DNA of 64,000 nucleotides from Lentinula raphanica (Eukaryota > Basidiomycota > Agaricomycetes > Agaricales > Omphalotaceae). Location of the stretch: the NCBI GenBank assembly GCA_027919835.1, contig JANVFP010000051.1, forward strand, positions 62,001 through 126,000. The letters run 5' to 3'. Positions within the stretch are counted from its first letter, which is position 1; every line of letters begins with the position of its first letter. Positions 22,621-31,512 of this stretch are shown in pieces. The translations under genes and the position numbers were made by a program. A model generated the notes under the pieces. The model had not been told where the DNA came from. It did no database searches and saw only the letters and a program-made list of their open reading frames with translations.

Positions 22621-22883
22621 AAGGAGGACCATCTGGCATCAGCAGCGAGATTATCAGAAAATGTGACACAATGATTACTAGGCATATTATACAGTTGAAG
22701 AAGTATAGGTATACAAACAAAGAGGACTAGGAAAGTGTGGATAGGAACAATCCAGCACAATGAGTTGCAGGAAGGGTGGAAGCGATAATGGCACAGACGA
22801 GGAAAGCCTGAGGAAAGCCGATACTTAGTTGACATTGGAGCGACAAGATAAGCATACGAACCTCGACGATGTTCGAGCAATGG
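22621..22883. other. 3' flank of gene E
   Basis: No coding signal recognised. Confidence 0.35.
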
Positions 22884-23866
22884 TCAACACTTGGTTTGAT
22901 CGCCGCCATCGCACTTGCGTCGTAACGAATCAATTTGGGTAGAGTTAGCTAGACGTTGCTCCCGGATCTGCTGTTTATTAGGACGTGGATCGGATGATGC
23001 TGGCGTAGAAGTTTTTCTCTTGGTGCCACGGTACCGCCGGTCGTGAAGGTGATTGACATAATAGCCCAAATATTGTTTTCGTTTCTTTGTCCAGTTTTCC
23101 AGTGAAGACCTAGTTATGGCGTTCTGTATCCAAAGGCCGTCCATAATGCCATCAGTGTACAGCCATTCACCAAAGTAGTCTTTCGTGCCAGCCACCTTCC
23201 TAGATCTTCCCTCATCATACACCTTTATTTCTTTCTCCTTCTGCTTGAAATCCGAGAGCCACTTTGTTCCGTCTGATGATTTGTCGTCGAGAAATTCGGT
23301 GTGTTTCGTAGCATACTGGCCCAAAGCAGTAAAATCGACTTTGACATCTTTGTCCAAGCTCCCAATGGGAACAAAAAGCGGATCTTCAAAGGCGGTTGAC
23401 TCTCCTTTACGCTTTGGGGAGATGAACAATGCGTCGCCTATCCGCAAAGATACTTTCCCATTCGGACGAGGATGGTTTTGAGCGTTTGGGGTAACGTCGC
23501 GATACACGATCAGGCCAATCCCTGATTCCGAAATGAATAAGTAGGTGGATATCAGGCAATCAGAACAATCCTTACATTGTGTTTGGGCAGTAACTGAAAT
23601 CAAATCTGGCCTGGAACTCAACCATTTGTCCAACACTACCTCCCCAACCGCACGGTATTCGCGACTCAAGTACATAAGAACATCATTCAGGTAGTGCCAG
23701 TATGGCTTGTCGCCTGACTCCGGATGAGATTGGTGTTCTGTTGCATATCTTTGTGCTCTATATAGAGCCTGGTCTCCTTCCACTTTGTCTTTGAAGTGAA
23801 GTTGACCAAGCTCAATGTCAGAGTAACGCCTAAGCGGGTTGAAACTCCCATGGACGAGTTTTCCGG

Positions 23867-24034
23867 TGAGGTAGTCCAAGGTCTAGAGAATAGCCTGCTG
23901 GCTCGTTTACGCGTGGATTAGGTTGTGTTATTCTACCTCGTCCTCCTGTACCTACCAAGAACTACAGTATTAGTAAGACATAATGACTAATCATATTAGC
24001 TAATATTCTAGGCTCTGGAAGACCCCCTACTCCA
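23867..24034 (-). repeat. 3' LTR of the Ty3/gypsy element
   Basis: 168 bp, plus-strand ends TGAGGTAGTCC and CCCTACTCCA. It differs from the other LTR in GCGTGG against ACGTGG and in ACCAAG against ACCCAG. A purine-rich stretch (AGTGGGGG on the minus strand, near 24041-24048) just inside it is a likely polypurine tract. Confidence 0.92.
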
Positions 24035-24070
24035 TGTGCCCCCACTAAAAAATGGCGACGTCCTCGTCGC

Positions 24071-27010
24071 CTACGACCTTCTTGTTCTCCTTTCAACTAT
24101 CTCCCTTTGCTGTCTCTCCAACTCTGTTCCCTCCTTTGGATAAAACCTCCTTAACCTTCTAGCATGAAATTCCCCATCTATTCTATTGCCTTCTAATGTC
24201 TCCAATATGTATGAGTTTGCTATCCTTGCCGCTACTCGTCGTGGCGACGACCACTTCAATGCGATCTTCTTTTCTGCCTTCATTGTGTGATCAAGATCAC
24301 TTCGGTATATCTGCACCAGGTCGCCTTTCTCGTAAATTTCTTCGGCTTTTTCTCTCCGCAAGAGTTTTCTATCGAAGACTTCCTTCCGTCGCGTAGCGTG
24401 CTTGACCATTTCGTCGTATCCATCCAGTTGCTGTTGCGCTACGTATGCCGCTTGCAGTGCTACATCTTCTGGCTTTAGGATCGACGTGGCTTCTTCAATC
24501 GACGATCTTCGTGTGTTCACCACCGCTCCCAGCAGCAGCTCTTTGGGGGTGAAGCTAAAAGACCTCAGAATCCTGTTGTTGATGGCTAACACCGCTTCGT
24601 CTAGGTATTCCGGCCATTTTTCTGGTAGGGTTTTCCACGTCATTTCCTTGAACCTCTCGGAATCCTCGTCCAGATCCGGAGCGCACAGTAGTTTCAGGAC
24701 ATGTAAGAGGATTTTGTTGGTGCCTTCTACGAGACCATTAACCCATGGCGAATATGCCGGCGTGATGTGATGTTTGACTTTCCACTTGTCGCATAGGGAG
24801 TCTACCTCCTTATTTCTGAAATGCGTGCCGCCGTCCGTCATGAAAGTTTCTGATGGCAGATATCCTTTGAAAATCATCTGTAGACTTTCATTGGTTGTTT
24901 TCGCCGAACCTGCCGTTTTGAACTTGAACGCCCATACGTGCTGCGAGTAAGTGTCAAGGTAGAGTCCGACGGTATGGTATCCTCCTTTTCCTTTTGACAT
25001 CGACAAGTAGTCTCCTACCAACAGTTCGAACAGATGTCGTCGTGTGATAGGATTGAGTAGCGAGTGGAGATGTGTTGCGCCAAAATTTTTACACTTCCCA
25101 CATCTTCGTATTCCTTCCATCACGGATTCGTCCAGTCTTGGGCTGCATATCCTGTCCATTAGTGCAACCTTGACTAGGTCTTGTCCCCAATGGCCTCCCT
25201 CTTCGTGCTGCTTCTCTGCTAACGCCGTTGCCTCTTTTCGTGTAACACACTCTACCCTTGCTCGGCCTCTCACCCCAGGATTTCCCATCTTCCATAACTT
25301 GCCCTCCTCAACCATGTACCTCCCCGCTTTGTATCTCGCTTTTTTCTTCACTTTTTCATCTGCCTCGCTGTCCAATACTCTCAACGCCTCAACCACTTCT
25401 CGAAACACGGGTTCCCCTTCGAATCTCTCTTTGAGTCCCTCCCAATCTGTATCCTCTGCTGCTAGCACTTCCTCTGCTAATTCTACACCAAAGACGTCGT
25501 TCACCAACCCTGTAACTGCCTCCCAATCTTCGCTGACTGACCATTCACTTCCATCGCCGTCTTCTCTTTCCTGCCCTTCCCACATGCGGCTCAGACCATC
25601 CGCGACTACATTCATCTTTCCCGGAATGTGCCTCACGTCAACAATCTGATGTGCAAGGATTCCATCTCGCCAGCGCGCGTGGGCGGCGTTCATCTTGTCA
25701 CTGATCAGCACGTCTCTCAGTGCCTGGCAATCAGTCTCGATTTCGACCGGAAATCCCCAGACAATGTCCGAAAATTTATCGAGGCCGAATTTCAGCGCTG
25801 CAAATTCAAGGAGGAACGGTTTATAGTTCTGTTCGGATCTTGATGTTCTCTTCGAGGCAAAACCAATCGGATACGTTTTGGATGTCGTTGTTCCGTTGGG
25901 TAGAATGGTCACAAATCGCTGCGCCAGGACCGCCGCAAAGCCTTCCTTGCATCCATCCGTTGTGAGAATAAAGTGTGTTCCATCCCACTTCGGCGATTTG
26001 AGTACCGGTTCTTTGACCAACGCTGCTTTGAGGTTCATGAATGACTTCCAGTGTTCTTTCGTCCACTTATCCTCCAACTTGTAGGATTCCATAGCCCGTC
26101 GATAGGTCGACTTTGTATAATGCTGGGGAAGTGGGACGTTCTTGATCAATTCACGCAGAGGGCCTTCAATACGTGCGTAGTTTCGTATCAGATCCCTGAA
26201 ATGCCCTGTGAGTCCTAAAAAGGATGCCAGGTTCAATGCAGTCTTGGGTCGTTTCCACTCCACAATCGCGGTCAGCTTCGATGGGTCTGCTGTAACACCG
26301 TCTTTCCCAATCTTTCCTCCAGCAAAGATCCCTTCCTTCACGAAGAATTTGGATTTACTAGCTGACAAAGAAAGGTCCTTCTCTCGAACCCGCGTAAGGA
26401 TTCGGGTGAGTTTTTCCAACATTCCTTCGAAGGTATTGTCCGCAGCACCCCCATTGTCTATGAAAAGTTGCATGGTTCCATCACCTATCAGGTCGGACAG
26501 TGCTTTTGACGTCATATCTGCAAACGTGGATGGAGCACCTGTCAAACCAAATGGCATCTTCCTACACCAGAAGTATCCCTTCCCTTCGACATAGAATGCC
26601 GTGTACGGTCGAGCTTCTTCTGCTACCTCGCATGCATAGAAATCTGATGCGAAGTCGAATAGGCATATCCACTCGTGCCCGCTCAGCAGCTGCTGCTTCA
26701 TCCGGATGTCTCCCTGAGGCATTGGTGCTATTTCGGTAACTTTGTTGATTTCCCCAAAGTTCTGGCAGATTCTCCACTTCTTAGGCACCTCTCCACTCCA
26801 TCTACTCTCTACGTCCTCCGTCCTCGCTGGCCTGGGAGGTAGGTCAAATGATGGCTCGAGTCCCGCTGCCCTGCACTCCTCGTTCAGTCGATGCTTGAGT
26901 TCATCCAGCGTCAAGCCTTGCCCTTCATGCGCTTTCTTGGCCAGAGTGATAGGTGACACACATTTCACTTGGTCGGGGCGGCATCTCTCGATGATACCCG
27001 CTTTGAGGAC
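24071..27010 (-). CDS. pol: Pol, reverse transcriptase-RNase H-integrase part
   Basis: Downstream part of the Ty3/gypsy polyprotein, separated from its N-terminal part by the nested element. Reverse transcriptase: QVKCVSPITLAKK, RICQNFGEINKVT, WICLFDFASDFYA, MPFGLTGAPSTFADMTSKAL and the active-site stretch LFIDNGG, where the usual second aspartate is asparagine. RNase H: FILTTDGCKEGFAAVLAQ, then RWRDGILAHQIVDVRHIPG with DGLSRM. Integrase: the HHCC zinc finger (EKQHEEGGHWG to CGKCKNFG) and the DDE residues in VGDYLSM, FMTDGGTHF and VNGLVEGTNK. The tail ends with a basic stretch. The reading frame is otherwise open for about 980 codons. Confidence 0.92.
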   Translation of the reverse strand, partial: VLKAGIIERCRPDQVKCVSPITLAKKAHEGQGLTLDELKHRLNEECRAAGLEPSFDLPPRPARTEDVESRWSGEVPKKWRICQNFGEINKVTEIAPMPQGDIRMKQQLLSGHEWICLFDFASDFYACEVAEEARPYTAFYVEGKGYFWCRKMPFGLTGAPSTFADMTSKALSDLIGDGTMQLFIDNGGAADNTFEGMLEKLTRILTRVREKDLSLSASKSKFFVKEGIFAGGKIGKDGVTADPSKLTAIVEWKRPKTALNLASFLGLTGHFRDLIRNYARIEGPLRELIKNVPLPQHYTKSTYRRAMESYKLEDKWTKEHWKSFMNLKAALVKEPVLKSPKWDGTHFILTTDGCKEGFAAVLAQRFVTILPNGTTTSKTYPIGFASKRTSRSEQNYKPFLLEFAALKFGLDKFSDIVWGFPVEIETDCQALRDVLISDKMNAAHARWRDGILAHQIVDVRHIPGKMNVVADGLSRMWEGQEREDGDGSEWSVSEDWEAVTGLVNDVFGVELAEEVLAAEDTDWEGLKERFEGEPVFREVVEALRVLDSEADEKVKKKARYKAGRYMVEEGKLWKMGNPGVRGRARVECVTRKEATALAEKQHEEGGHWGQDLVKVALMDRICSPRLDESVMEGIRRCGKCKNFGATHLHSLLNPITRRHLFELLVGDYLSMSKGKGGYHTVGLYLDTYSQHVWAFKFKTAGSAKTTNESLQMIFKGYLPSETFMTDGGTHFRNKEVDSLCDKWKVKHHITPAYSPWVNGLVEGTNKILLHVLKLLCAPDLDEDSERFKEMTWKTLPEKWPEYLDEAVLAINNRILRSFSFTPKELLLGAVVNTRRSSIEEATSILKPEDVALQAAYVAQQQLDGYDEMVKHATRRKEVFDRKLLRREKAEEIYEKGDLVQIYRSDLDHTMKAEKKIALKWSSPRRVAARIANSYILETLEGNRIDGEFHARRLRRFYPKEGTELERQQREIVERRTRRS

Positions 27011-27012
27011 AT

Positions 27013-27278
27013 CAGGAAAAATATTCTCATCTCTAGAGTCCCCAGAGATACCCCCCAATTCCTAGGTAGTCTCAGAGAGCCTAGAGTGTCTGAGTTCTTT
27101 GAGGCTTCTAAAAATTCTCTGGGTGCTTTCTGGTGCTTTCTGGTGCTTTCAGATGCTTTCCGGATTTTTCTGGATCTCTAGAGTGTTTTATGATCTTTCA
27201 AAGTCCACAAAAATCTCTGGGCAGCCTAGGAATTGAGGGGTATCTCTGGGGACTCTAGAGATGAGAATATTTTTCCTG
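27013..27278. mobile_element. MITE-like element nested in pol, 266 bp
   Basis: Inverted repeats of about 50 bp with ends CAGGAAAAATATTCTCATCT at the left and the reverse complement at the right, enclosing a short interior with direct copies of GGTGCTTTCT. An AT dinucleotide flanks both ends (27011-27012 and 27279-27280). Removing the element and one AT joins ...KIDELH to VLKAGII in one pol frame, which supports these borders; because the outer bases are partly palindromic, a border shift of two bases cannot be excluded. Confidence 0.85.
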
Positions 27279-27280
27279 AT

Positions 27281-28901
27281 GGAGTTCGTCGATCTTGCCA
27301 TGAAGGTATTCTCGTTGAGGTGGCGTCAGACTTTTCTGCCGAACTTTCTTCGAGAACTGCACTCCTTCCGGAACGTTCAGTCGGTGCACTGCGCCCTCTA
27401 CCGCTCTGACCTCGCTCACTGCTAATGCAAAACAGTCTGCGAATGACGCTATCAGGTCCATCACTTTCTTCCGTTGTTCTGGAAGAAGCTCAGACCCAAT
27501 CTTCACCTGACGCAGTATCTCCTGGACTCGTTCCGACTTGAACGCCCCCTGGCCACTTTCGTTTCTGGTGAATATCGTTCGATCTGTTGTTTCGTCTAAC
27601 CCTTCGGGGAACAATTCGGATCCAGGGTCTGTTGCTGACCCCAGGTCATCCTCGACAACGCGTACTGGTATTCCTTGAGGCATTTCTGCGTGAATTTTAT
27701 CAGCCTTTGGTTGATCAGTGCTAACTTTATTGGTTGAGACTCCCCTGGAGGGGGGTGCGTTACTTCCCCCCAGTGAGCTTGCACGCTTCTTCCTTCTCTT
27801 ACTTTCACTTCTCTTGATGGTCCTCCTGCTTCCTTTCCTCAGTATTTTTGGTGGTTGATCCGGAATTCCCTCGCGCCCTTTCCACCTGCACCTTCTCTCC
27901 CAGTTCCTCCTTTCCAGATATTTCTTCCTCCAGGTCCTCCACTTAGCCTCTCGCACACTATCTTCCTCTAACCTCTTCCTCTGTCTCTCTTCCAGCTCTT
28001 TCTGTATCCTCTCCGCTTCCTCTCTCCTCCATTGTCGAAACTCATTTTCTATCTCCTCCCACATCATCTCCATACTTTCTCTCTCGTGCTCATTCTCCAG
28101 ATCCACCTCATACCACCCATCGGCCTCCATTTCATCGCCTTCCTGACATAGGACTTTCTCTCTTTTACTTTCCTCGTCCTTTGCTTCTTCAACCGTTATC
28201 GATTTTGGCCTTCGCTCCTTTCCGATCTTCCTTTCGGGCTCGAATGGTATTCCTTCTGCCATCCTCTTCTTGTCTAGTTGTTCTTCCTCGTCCTCTACCT
28301 CTTCGAGCTCAACTTTGTACGTTCTCAGTACGTCCCTCGTACTCTCCTCTTCGTTCTTCGTGCTGAATAACTTTTCAGTTTTCCCATCCTTGTCTGTCAC
28401 CTCCAACGATCCTTCTTCATATCTCTGGGTTGCCCTAAACTTTTCTAACAGTGGCTTCCCGAACAGGAATCCCCAACCTCCTCCGCTGTCAAACACCACA
28501 CAATCAGCTTTGACCTTTGCTTTTCCCACCTCAACTTGTCCACTCCACTCTGCTTCTGCCTTGACAATCCTTCCATTCGCCATCCTGAGCTTCTTGGTTG
28601 ACGATCGCCACCCTCCCAGTTCACTTCGTATGGACTCGTATATCTTCGTGTCTATCGCCGCTATCATCGCTCCATCGTCTACCATTGCTTCCACGTCCGC
28701 ATATCTTCCCTTTTCGTCCTTCAACGTCAACACCAGTCTGAATGGTGTGGTTCGATGGCTCTCGTCGTCATGAACTTTGTAGATATCCACAATGTCAGCA
28801 TTCGATTCGCGTGCTACGTTGTTATGTACATCGTTCGTGAGCAACATTCGTTCTGGGGTCGAGTAGTCGCCATTTACTCTACCGACCCTTCCCCTTTTCC
28901 C
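27281..28901 (-). CDS. pol: Pol, protease and N-terminal part
   Basis: Upstream part of pol. The frame is open from inside the end of gag, where a candidate slip site lies at 28895-28901, to the nested element; the first ATG of this frame is at 28847. The aspartic protease motif is VEAMVDDGAMIAAID, with DDG in place of DTG/DSG, a variant I recall from this fungal clade. A long, charged Glu/Arg/Lys-rich linker follows, then a stretch leading to reverse transcriptase (LNVPEGVQFSKKV). Without the nested element it would run straight into 24071-27010. Confidence 0.85.
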
Positions 28902-30046
28902 GGCATAGCCATTCCTGCAAAGATCCAGTCACTGTCGTCCTCTACACGCGCCACCAGGTTTACTGCGCGAACTCGATGGAACTGTCCAAGTTCGCACTGG
29001 ATGAACATGCGATACAATCGTTCGATATCTGGGATAGAGTTCGGTTCCGGACATTGGATATCTCTTCCGTGTCCTTGCTTCCCGCATTTGAAGCATTCGC
29101 CGGATCCTGGTAAGATCGTGCCTGGTTTGAGAGGTAGAATAGTCGTTTCGTTGAATTGGACATTCTGCCCTGGGTGTGCCCTTCCAAATGCCCTCAAATC
29201 CTCTGCCCATGCTTCCAACCCTTCCGTTGTGTTCGCTCGAATGATCTGTCCTTCCACCGCTCGTTTGAGTACTTCTCGTCGTCCTTCACTGAGGCCGGGC
29301 CCAAACTTCTGGAACCTAGGACTTGGGCTAGGACTGCTTCTTCCTCCTCTTATGCCGCTGTCCTCGGTTCGCCGGTTTGGAGAGTCATCGTGGATTCGCG
29401 TTGTTGCTAACGTGTTTGCTATCTTCGTCCTAGGTGTCATGACTTCGACCTGGGCCTTGAGTTGCTGCAACATCTGCTCCCTATCATTCAACTCTGCTAT
29501 CAAGGTCGATTGTTCAACTCCTTTGATAGCCTCGGTGAACGCTCCCCAACTTCCATGTTTCTTCCCCACGTGTCGTTGGAGAACGCTCGGCATCGCGTCC
29601 CAGATGACATCGATATACGCTTTCCCGTCGGCTACTTCTGCGTTCCTTGCTTTCGCCATAAGCTGTGATGCCCAATGTTGGTGCCAGGGTACGTTCGAGT
29701 CCGGATGAATGAGCTTCAACTGATCCGCTGTGATCAAGAGGTTCTTCAGTTCCTGGAGGTAGACATCGGCTGGCTTCTCTTTCACTTCCTGAGAAGGGAA
29801 TTTCGCTTTGAAGAGCTCCGAGAAAGTCTCCCAGCTCCCCTGACGTTGCTCGCTTGTCAAGACCTCGTGGTACCACCTATCTGCTTTCGAGTCCACTGCA
29901 AAATAGAGATGAACTTTGCTCGTCCATTCTGCACTCGGTATCTGAAGCTCCATGAACCTCAGTTGAACTTCTCGTGCAAATTCTTTCGGCTGTCTCTTCT
30001 CCTCCAGATTTCCCGTGAAGGGTACGATGGCTACTCCTGTTGCCAT
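28874..30046 (-). CDS. gag: Gag polyprotein of the Ty3/gypsy element
   Basis: 390-residue capsid/nucleocapsid protein. The central part (TWETF-like WETFSELFKAKFP, then LQELKNLLITADQL) matches Ty3-type retrotransposon gag. One zinc knuckle, CFKCGKQGHGRDIQC, has spacing C-x2-C-x4-H-x5-C, one residue longer than usual. The ATG at 30046 gives MATGVAIVPFTGN. It ends with TAA at 28874-28876 just after the stretch MPGKGEGSVE; the pol frame overlaps it in the -1 frame. Confidence 0.88.
   Translation of the reverse strand: MATGVAIVPFTGNLEEKRQPKEFAREVQLRFMELQIPSAEWTSKVHLYFAVDSKADRWYHEVLTSEQRQGSWETFSELFKAKFPSQEVKEKPADVYLQELKNLLITADQLKLIHPDSNVPWHQHWASQLMAKARNAEVADGKAYIDVIWDAMPSVLQRHVGKKHGSWGAFTEAIKGVEQSTLIAELNDREQMLQQLKAQVEVMTPRTKIANTLATTRIHDDSPNRRTEDSGIRGGRSSPSPSPRFQKFGPGLSEGRREVLKRAVEGQIIRANTTEGLEAWAEDLRAFGRAHPGQNVQFNETTILPLKPGTILPGSGECFKCGKQGHGRDIQCPEPNSIPDIERLYRMFIQCELGQFHRVRAVNLVARVEDDSDWIFAGMAMPGKGEGSVE
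28895..28901 (-). promoter_or_regulatory. Candidate -1 ribosomal frameshift heptamer between gag and pol
   Basis: Minus-strand sequence GGGAAAA fits X-XXY-YYZ relative to the gag frame (codons ending G, then GGA AAA). After a -1 slip the pol frame is open. The pattern is seen directly; its use is inferred. Confidence 0.45.
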
Positions 30047-30402
30047 GATTCGTGGTTTAATCGTAGTCGTTTCGGGAGTTGGTTTAGTCGTAGTCGTTTT
30101 CGGAGTTGGTTCTAGTGAATCTGTATTTTCGGTGTTTGGTGGTAAAATCTGTGTAGTCGCTCCTAGAGATCCTCTTCGGTCAGCTCTCGATGCTGCTACC
30201 CAGGTGAGTGTATCTCCTGATACGTTATCTGTTTCGTCGGCTCGCGAGGCAATGGAACTGGGACCTGCTATATCACTGTCTGGTTCGGCTCTGGTAAAAC
30301 GCCCGTGTTCTCTGGGCTGTTTCTTCCACTGAGTGTTCTTTTTCTGATGCTTCGCAATTTTGTTCAGGTCTAATCAGTGCGGTTGGTGGTCATAAATCTA
30401 GA

Positions 30403-30470
30403 GAGGTAGTCCACAAAGTCCACGAGGTAGTCCAGATTCCCGAGGTAGTCCAAATTCACGAGGTAGTCCA
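30403..30470 (-). repeat. Four copies of an LTR-end motif in the leader
   Basis: GAGGTAGTCCA (plus strand) occurs at 30403, 30424, 30442 and 30460 and again at the LTR edge (30559). Confidence 0.8.
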
Positions 30471-30540
30471 AAGTCCAAAGTCCACGAGTCAAGAGTTTAC
30501 GCGTCGATAATCAAAACGTGTCAATTTATGAGCCAAATTA

Positions 30541-30554
30541 CACTCTCATCACCA
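30541..30554 (-). promoter_or_regulatory. Candidate primer binding site
   Basis: Minus strand TGGTGATGAGAGTG starts three bases after the 5' LTR, with TGG as expected for pairing to a tRNA CCA end. The tRNA was not identified. Confidence 0.5.
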
Positions 30555-30557
30555 AGA

Positions 30558-30725
30558 TGAGGTAGTCCAAGGTCTAGAGAATAGCCTGCTGGCTCGTTTA
30601 CACGTGGATTAGGTTGTGTTATTCTACCTCGTCCTCCTGTACCTACCCAGAACTACAGTATTAGTAAGACATAATGACTAATCATATTAGCTAATATTCT
30701 AGGCTCTGGAAGACCCCCTACTCCA
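30558..30725 (-). repeat. 5' LTR of the Ty3/gypsy element
   Basis: 168 bp, same ends as 23867-24034, two mismatches between them; followed by the right CCGG of the target duplication. Confidence 0.92.
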
Positions 30726-31008
30726 CCGGCGATACAGAAAGCAACCTTGTCTGTGGATTTCTTCTTCGTGTCGATGAATTGTCGTAGAAGGATATCTATA
30801 TAACGATCAGCCTTCACTCAAAACTGGCCTATTAAAGCTTCTCACTTGGATGATACGTTTTAGTAGGAGGAGCCGTCAAATCATGCTCCACTGGCAGGGC
30901 TTGGTCCACCGGTCGAGCGATCACAGTGATACTCAGGAGGCAGACAGAGAGTGAAAGGATAGTGAATGCGCCGCGCGCAGAAAGCAAGGATGAGATGGAA
31001 AGTAGCAT

Positions 31009-31512
31009 GATTCGGAGAGCAAGGCGGCAGTATGACTCCTTATGATTGTAGCTGAGAATTAGCAAGATGTCACGGTCCAGCCTATCACAATGATCACCAA
31101 GCTTGATGTCAAGAGCAATGGGTACACATACCAGTGGACGTATTTCTTGAAAATATGTGAGTGAGTCAGAGCAGTGTTGGTGAGTAGATAAAGAAAACGA
31201 GTGCCGAAGCTGTGCTCTTCGATTCTCGAAAGTGTCAGGGCACCGTCGTCGGATCACTATTAGCGGGGTTTCAAAATTCGTTGCGGCCGACAGTGGACAC
31301 TGCAATGTGCATTCTGATCCAAGAGGGTGAATGCTGGTGAATGTAGAAAGCTGGCGCGCTCTGAGCGTGCACACTGCATAGCACAAACTACATCTGACTA
31401 CATTCGTCGTTCATGAAAATCTCGTCTACGATCTCAATTTAAAACAGTGATTATACAGACAGTCTGGCCATCGAAGTCGCGATTCCACACTGTTTGATGA
31501 TTGGCAATGAAC
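31009..31512. other. Between gene E and the helicase gene
   Basis: Likely promoter of gene E and 3' flank of the helicase. From about 31455 the sequence resembles the 3' side of the helicase relic at 21875. Confidence 0.4.

Larger units (their letters stand above)
23867..30725 (-). mobile_element. Ty3/gypsy LTR retrotransposon, 6859 bp
   Basis: Complete element coded on the minus strand: two 168 bp LTRs, leader, gag, and a pol with protease, reverse transcriptase, RNase H and integrase in Ty3/gypsy order. It is bounded by a CCGG duplication (23863-23866 and 30726-30729). The LTRs differ at two positions, so the insertion is recent on an evolutionary scale. Pol is broken by a nested 266 bp element at 27013-27278 and the reverse transcriptase motif reads FIDN, so this copy is probably no longer autonomous. 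Confidence 0.93.
22884..31008 (-). pseudogene. Secreted two-repeat family gene E, split by a retrotransposon
   Basis: Host gene whose repeat-1 exon is interrupted by the Ty3/gypsy element. Coding order: exon 1 31008-30846 (signal peptide, core ILSLSVCLLSI), intron, exon 2 part one 30795-30726, element with one CCGG copy, exon 2 part two 23862-23576, intron, exon 3 23521-22884. With the element and one CCGG removed, exon 2 is 357 nt, stays open, and keeps the phase 1-1 pattern of the family; the protein would be 385 residues. Repeat 2 has GKVSLRIG and GIMDGLWIQNAITRSSLENW. No other lesion was seen, so the insertion is probably the only defect. As it stands the gene cannot make a full protein unless the element is spliced out. 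Confidence 0.82.

Noticed and set aside
24402..28773. Several long plus-strand open frames over the retrotransposon
   Set aside because: They are antisense shadows of gag and pol with biased composition and no motifs.
31009..31386. Upstream extension of gene E exon 1
   Set aside because: The signal peptide starts at the ATG at 31008; the extension has no counterpart in the paralogues.
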